Assembly: GCA_003154055.1 (NCBI GenBank)
Contig: PMCH01000341.1
Coordinates: 1 to 5,362 of the forward strand
Origin: Acidobacteriaceae bacterium
GTDB taxonomy: Bacteria; Acidobacteriota; Terriglobia; Terriglobales; Acidobacteriaceae
Direction: 5' to 3'
Length of the DNA stretch: 5,362 nt
Below the pieces are notes generated by a model that saw only the letters and a program-made list of their open reading frames with translations, was not told the DNA's origin and searched no databases. Each line of letters opens with the position of its first letter. Position 1 is the stretch's first letter. Shown piece after piece: positions 5,180-5,362 of the stretch. Position numbers and translations under genes: made by a program.

Positions 5180-5362
5180 ATGAAACGAATTGGAATCATC
5201 AGTACAGCAGTTCTGTTTGTGCTTCTCGGAACCGCCGCCCTTGCTTATCCACAGCAGGATCAGCAGGACGAAAAACAGAACAAGTCTGAAAAGCAAGCGC
5301 AGCCGGAGAAGCAAAAACCCGCGCAAAAACAAAAAGAGCAGCAACAGCAGCGCGCCCAGCAG
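5180..5362 (+). CDS. Exported Q/K/E-rich protein, 3'-truncated by window edge
   Basis: The frame runs from ATG 5180 to the last base without a stop, giving 61 residues of a longer protein. Residues 1-22 form a textbook Sec signal peptide: Lys2 and Arg3, the hydrophobic core IGIISTAVLFVLLGTA, and an ALA site before Tyr23. The visible mature part (23-61) is low complexity: 27 of 39 residues are Gln, Lys or Glu, with repeated short units of the EKQ / QKQ type and a QQQQ run. Such a tail is probably disordered or coiled-coil and may be only a linker to a folded domain beyond the window. No Cys for lipidation is seen. The start is supported by GAGG 6 nt upstream. I do not recognise a family from this fragment. 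A long opposite-strand frame at 5138-5344 full of Leu and Phe is the antisense image of the Gln/Lys codons. Confidence 0.82.
   Translation, partial: MKRIGIISTAVLFVLLGTAALAYPQQDQQDEKQNKSEKQAQPEKQKPAQKQKEQQQQRAQQ

Noticed and set aside
1..5362. A search for a novel defence, mobile or RNA-based system
   Set aside because: There are no repeat arrays, integrase, transposase, reverse transcriptase, toxin-antitoxin pair or structured RNA motif that I can recognise; the window is mainly core metabolism plus small uncharacterised genes.

Overview
The window looks like chromosomal DNA of a soil-type acidobacterium (Acidobacteriota, probably class Terriglobia). This is inferred from moderately high G+C, the style of the proteins (a Crp/Fnr regulator ending in LQVHSSLLGVVLHD, a secreted LolA-like protein, a CPTCGA-type mini zinc finger, a small two-helix membrane protein, a Q/K/E-rich exported protein) and their combination with an ilvBNC cluster. 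No 16S or other marker is present, so the taxonomy is provisional. Every gene supported here lies on the + strand.

Region 1 (1-2757) is a compact branched-chain amino acid operon. It holds the C-terminal two thirds of acetolactate synthase large subunit (ilvB, cut by the left window edge), its valine-sensing regulatory subunit (ilvN, 6 nt later) and class I ketol-acid reductoisomerase (ilvC, 27 nt later with a good ribosome binding site). Together they make acetolactate/acetohydroxybutyrate and convert it to the dihydroxy acids on the way to valine, isoleucine and leucine. Catalytic and effector-site residues are intact in all three. The one oddity is an unusual cofactor loop in the reductoisomerase.

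Region 2 (2758-3624) holds a secreted protein that probably has a LolA/LolB-like beta-barrel fold. It follows ilvC closely enough to be co-transcribed but has no obvious metabolic link to it.

Region 3 (3625-4616) starts with a short intergenic stretch carrying a clean inverted repeat (TGTTCA-N4-TGAACA). A 46-residue cysteine/histidine zinc-finger-like protein follows, then a Crp/Fnr-family regulator. The regulator has a near-consensus -10 box so close to its start codon that its mRNA may be leaderless or nearly so.

Region 4 (4617-5362) starts with a 236-nt non-coding stretch containing a small hairpin, a 9-bp direct repeat and a long imperfect dyad lying over a perfect TTGACA box. Then come a 73-residue two-helix membrane protein and the beginning of an exported protein with a Q/K/E-rich tail, cut by the right window edge.

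I see no tRNA, rRNA, CRISPR array, insertion sequence, phage gene or defence system. The window is mostly ordinary housekeeping DNA. The less ordinary elements are the mini zinc finger with its upstream dyad, the Crp/Fnr start region, and the regulatory-looking DNA before the small membrane protein.
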